Positions 61,545 through 64,000 of a stretch of 64,000 nt of DNA are shown piece after piece. Position numbers and translations under genes: made by a program. Location: assembly GCA_008508345.1 (NCBI GenBank), contig QNGE01000411.1, positions 184,388 through 248,387 of the forward strand, given 5' to 3'. The DNA is from Paragonimus westermani. Lineage: Eukaryota > Platyhelminthes > Trematoda > Plagiorchiida > Troglotrematidae. Every line of letters begins with the position of its first letter. Within the stretch, counting starts at the first letter, position 1. Below the pieces are notes generated by a model. It was not told where the DNA came from and made no database searches. It was given only the letters and a program-made list of their open reading frames with translations.

Positions 61545-64000
61545 AATTACACAACCCCGTGAAGGTGATAGACGAAGTATAATCTCAGTGCACCGTTGCA
61601 TCAGGGTCAGATGAATACAGACAAAAATACGAATCGCAAGCATGGCAATAGCAATAGTTTTGTAAAAATAAACGAAAAATACAAGTGGGTCGCGACATAC
61701 GTTTCATTGTCAAATGAATTTCGCGGAATCTTTTCTAGTTGGCGCAGAAGAGCATGGTCCATAGATGGAATTGAACAAACCGAAGAGGGACAACTGTGAT
61801 GATTGCTAGTTCATTACTATCGTAGTTAACGTAACGAAGTTACAAGAGTTTATCAGCGTTTAAAGTTCGACATCATAGTCTCAGTGCAACAATCTCAATG
61901 TAGCGCAAGAGTTGGGGGTCACCAGTTTTGCAAATGACTGGGAGGTGCTCTCCGGGAGGTGAAGAGCTACTGTATATGTCGGCAGGCTCTGTGTTACACA
62001 ATCATTTCGGTCGTGTCGTTCGCACTCTTTACTTGGGAACCTGTCATTTCAACAAGTTTCAGATAAGCGGTAGTTATGGTATGCATCCAGTTATCTGGAC
62101 GACTAGGTTACCGAGGTAAGCTGCAACAACCATTCGTCGTAAAAATTATCTTCAAGCAATAAGTCGTTCTCGGAATCCAGCTATCTGATCACACTAACAA
62201 GGCGTGCAACTTTCCAGTTGAATGTATCATCGCATACTATTAGGCATACCAAGTTGTATAGAAAAAGATCGTCTGTGGATTTCATAATCTAACCACGTAT
62301 TCCGATTTCTTAGCTGGCCGGCATCAAGCTAGGTGCATGTAATTAGACGACAATAATTGATCATCGTCTACAAGCTTTAGGTTATGCTATACTTTTAAAG
62401 TCTTCCGGAATGGTTGCCAGTAGTTGAAAACCGCTTCGATCTATCTTCACAACAATCCCTAATTATGATTCATCAAAACAGAGTAAGTTTGAAGGGGGTG
62501 TCTAGATAACCTGGTTTATCGACTCAATCACCTGACATGCAACTTCCTTCAGAGACATAAGGACAATCGTCAAAACACTATACAATGCTGCCCCAATCGA
62601 TCTATTAGGTTTATTTCACCCGGACTGTCCAAATCATGACGGGAGAAATTGGAGTGGACGAAATCCTACCAGTCCACACGAAGTTTCACATCCGTGTTTG
62701 AACTACACACTAGCCCAAGGTGTGCAATGATTACTTTGGAATTCCTTAATGACAATATATATGTATCCACAACATTATTCGCACCACGGAGAAGACCATT
62801 CCACTCATAAGGTGAAACGCATGTTATGTACATATTTTTATTTAAGGCTGGAGATCACCTTAGTGTTGCTAGAAAATATCTTATAACACAGTGAAACATT
62901 ATTGACAAATTTTAACCTCGATTTCATGGTCAGTTTACGACGATACTGAGCGGCAATTACTAGATCTGCAGTCACGCTTTTTGGTTTAGAGTGTCTCTTA
63001 GACATTCGCAGAAACTTGTTTTCGAATACTGGTTTATATGGACTGGGGAACGCCAAGCTACATACTGTATTTCTTCCGTGGTACCCTAACTGAAAATTCC
63101 ACAGAATTTCGTTAACACATGAGTGTAAACACACAAAAGAATTTTTCGTGAAAATGCTGTTTTTAATACAGGCAGTGATTAACGACACATTGTCTCAGTT
63201 GTCCAAAACACACTCAACATACGCATCCAGAACTGCATTTCTCACAAATAAAACACTGTTTTCCTTCAACGTAATCAACAGTGGACACGTCTGAACAGGT
63301 GTTCGGTATTAACAGTGATGTGTATTCAGATAGGGAAACAACTGTCATACTTCTGATAACCGGTATGCGAAAACATAACAAGCACCCTGAGCGGAGCGTG
63401 TGAAATCTGGGGATAATTGGATACGTGGAAGAGAAAACAGTTGTTCACTATCAATAGCAGCAGTCCGACAGTTGCCAATTCTGTATTGTTTGCCAGTTAA
63501 ACTTTCGGGAATTTATTCAGTACAGCACAAATACTGTGCATGCAACAGCAAACGAAGAGTATAAGGTTATACTTCAGCTTGGTACACCAAATTACAAGTG
63601 TTAAAATGGGTGATCTGTATTGACTCTAATTTCGAGCATACATCTGCATTAAATAACCAAAACCAATTAATGCCGAGCAACACACTTCCCGACAAATCCC
63701 CAGTATCAATTTAGCCACCTGAGTTGTGTACAACACAGTTTGATTTTGGTTGCGCTCACTCCGAAACACCATGCAGGATTTCTCTGTGCAGCCTCATCCT
63801 TTGAGGGTTTTAAACACACGCTCGATACACACATTCATTGAATCGATCCAGGTCTACAAACAGTCTAGCGGGAAAAACACAAACTGAATTAAGTTGCACT
63901 CAAGCACTTAGCTGTATTCACTGATTTGTTGTTAGTTTCATAATCAATTATGCTTGTTATGGCTCTGAAAGTCTTCGAACCTCTTCACATCTCGCTGTGA
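61545..64000. other. No gene recognised
   Basis: Right end of the window. A 116-codon minus-strand frame at 62838-63188 has no recognisable domain. If the candidate exon at 61400-61544 is real, its promoter would lie in this stretch, but no clear core promoter element was identified. Confidence 0.45.

Overview
The window looks like a piece of an intron-rich invertebrate nuclear genome, most likely a parasitic flatworm (trematode or a relative). This rests on three things: moderately AT-rich sequence with kilobase-scale GT-AG introns, one large split gene on the minus strand, and decayed retroelements of kinds common in platyhelminths (a Penelope-like element with a GIY-YIG domain, a non-LTR reverse transcriptase relic, tRNA-like SINE remnants). 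The taxon is inferred; no marker in the window proves it.

The main content is one integrin alpha-subunit gene on the minus strand. Eight coding exons could be joined by reading splice sites, frame and homology together. From 5' to 3' on the minus strand they are 43113-42844, 39989-39628, 36332-36280, 24892-24346, 16218-16042, 13682-12846, 10652-10275 and 4530-4252. Every junction is GT-AG and every phase agrees (1, 0, 2, 0, 0, 0, 0). Together they give 2903 coding bases, or 967 uninterrupted codons after a 2-base partial codon. They cover beta-propeller blades 2 to 7, thigh, calf-1 and the start of calf-2. No I-domain is inserted. Blade 1 was not found. The rest of calf-2, the membrane segment and the cytoplasmic tail are also missing and probably lie beyond base 1. 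A possible signal-peptide exon sits at 61544-61400 on the same strand; it is a weak candidate because the exon that should follow it was not located.

Layout: 1-4250, intron or flank with a dead non-LTR retrotransposon relic (640-1420, plus strand); 4252-43113, the integrin exons and introns, with a dead Penelope-like element (14160-15410, plus strand) in the 16041-13683 intron and scattered tRNA-like remnants; 43114-64000, largely unrecognised sequence with an exact 806-base duplication flanking a single N (46251-47863), two more tRNA-like remnants and the candidate first exon.

Nothing prokaryotic is present: no operons, CRISPR arrays, rRNA or intact tRNA. Two single Ns (43314, 47057) look like contig joins, and the second is almost certainly an unmerged overlap. 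The most distinctive biology is in the integrin: a blade-4 loop that has lost its calcium-binding motif and gained an insertion, a blade-5 insertion, a 53-base exon, and a calf-1 insertion.
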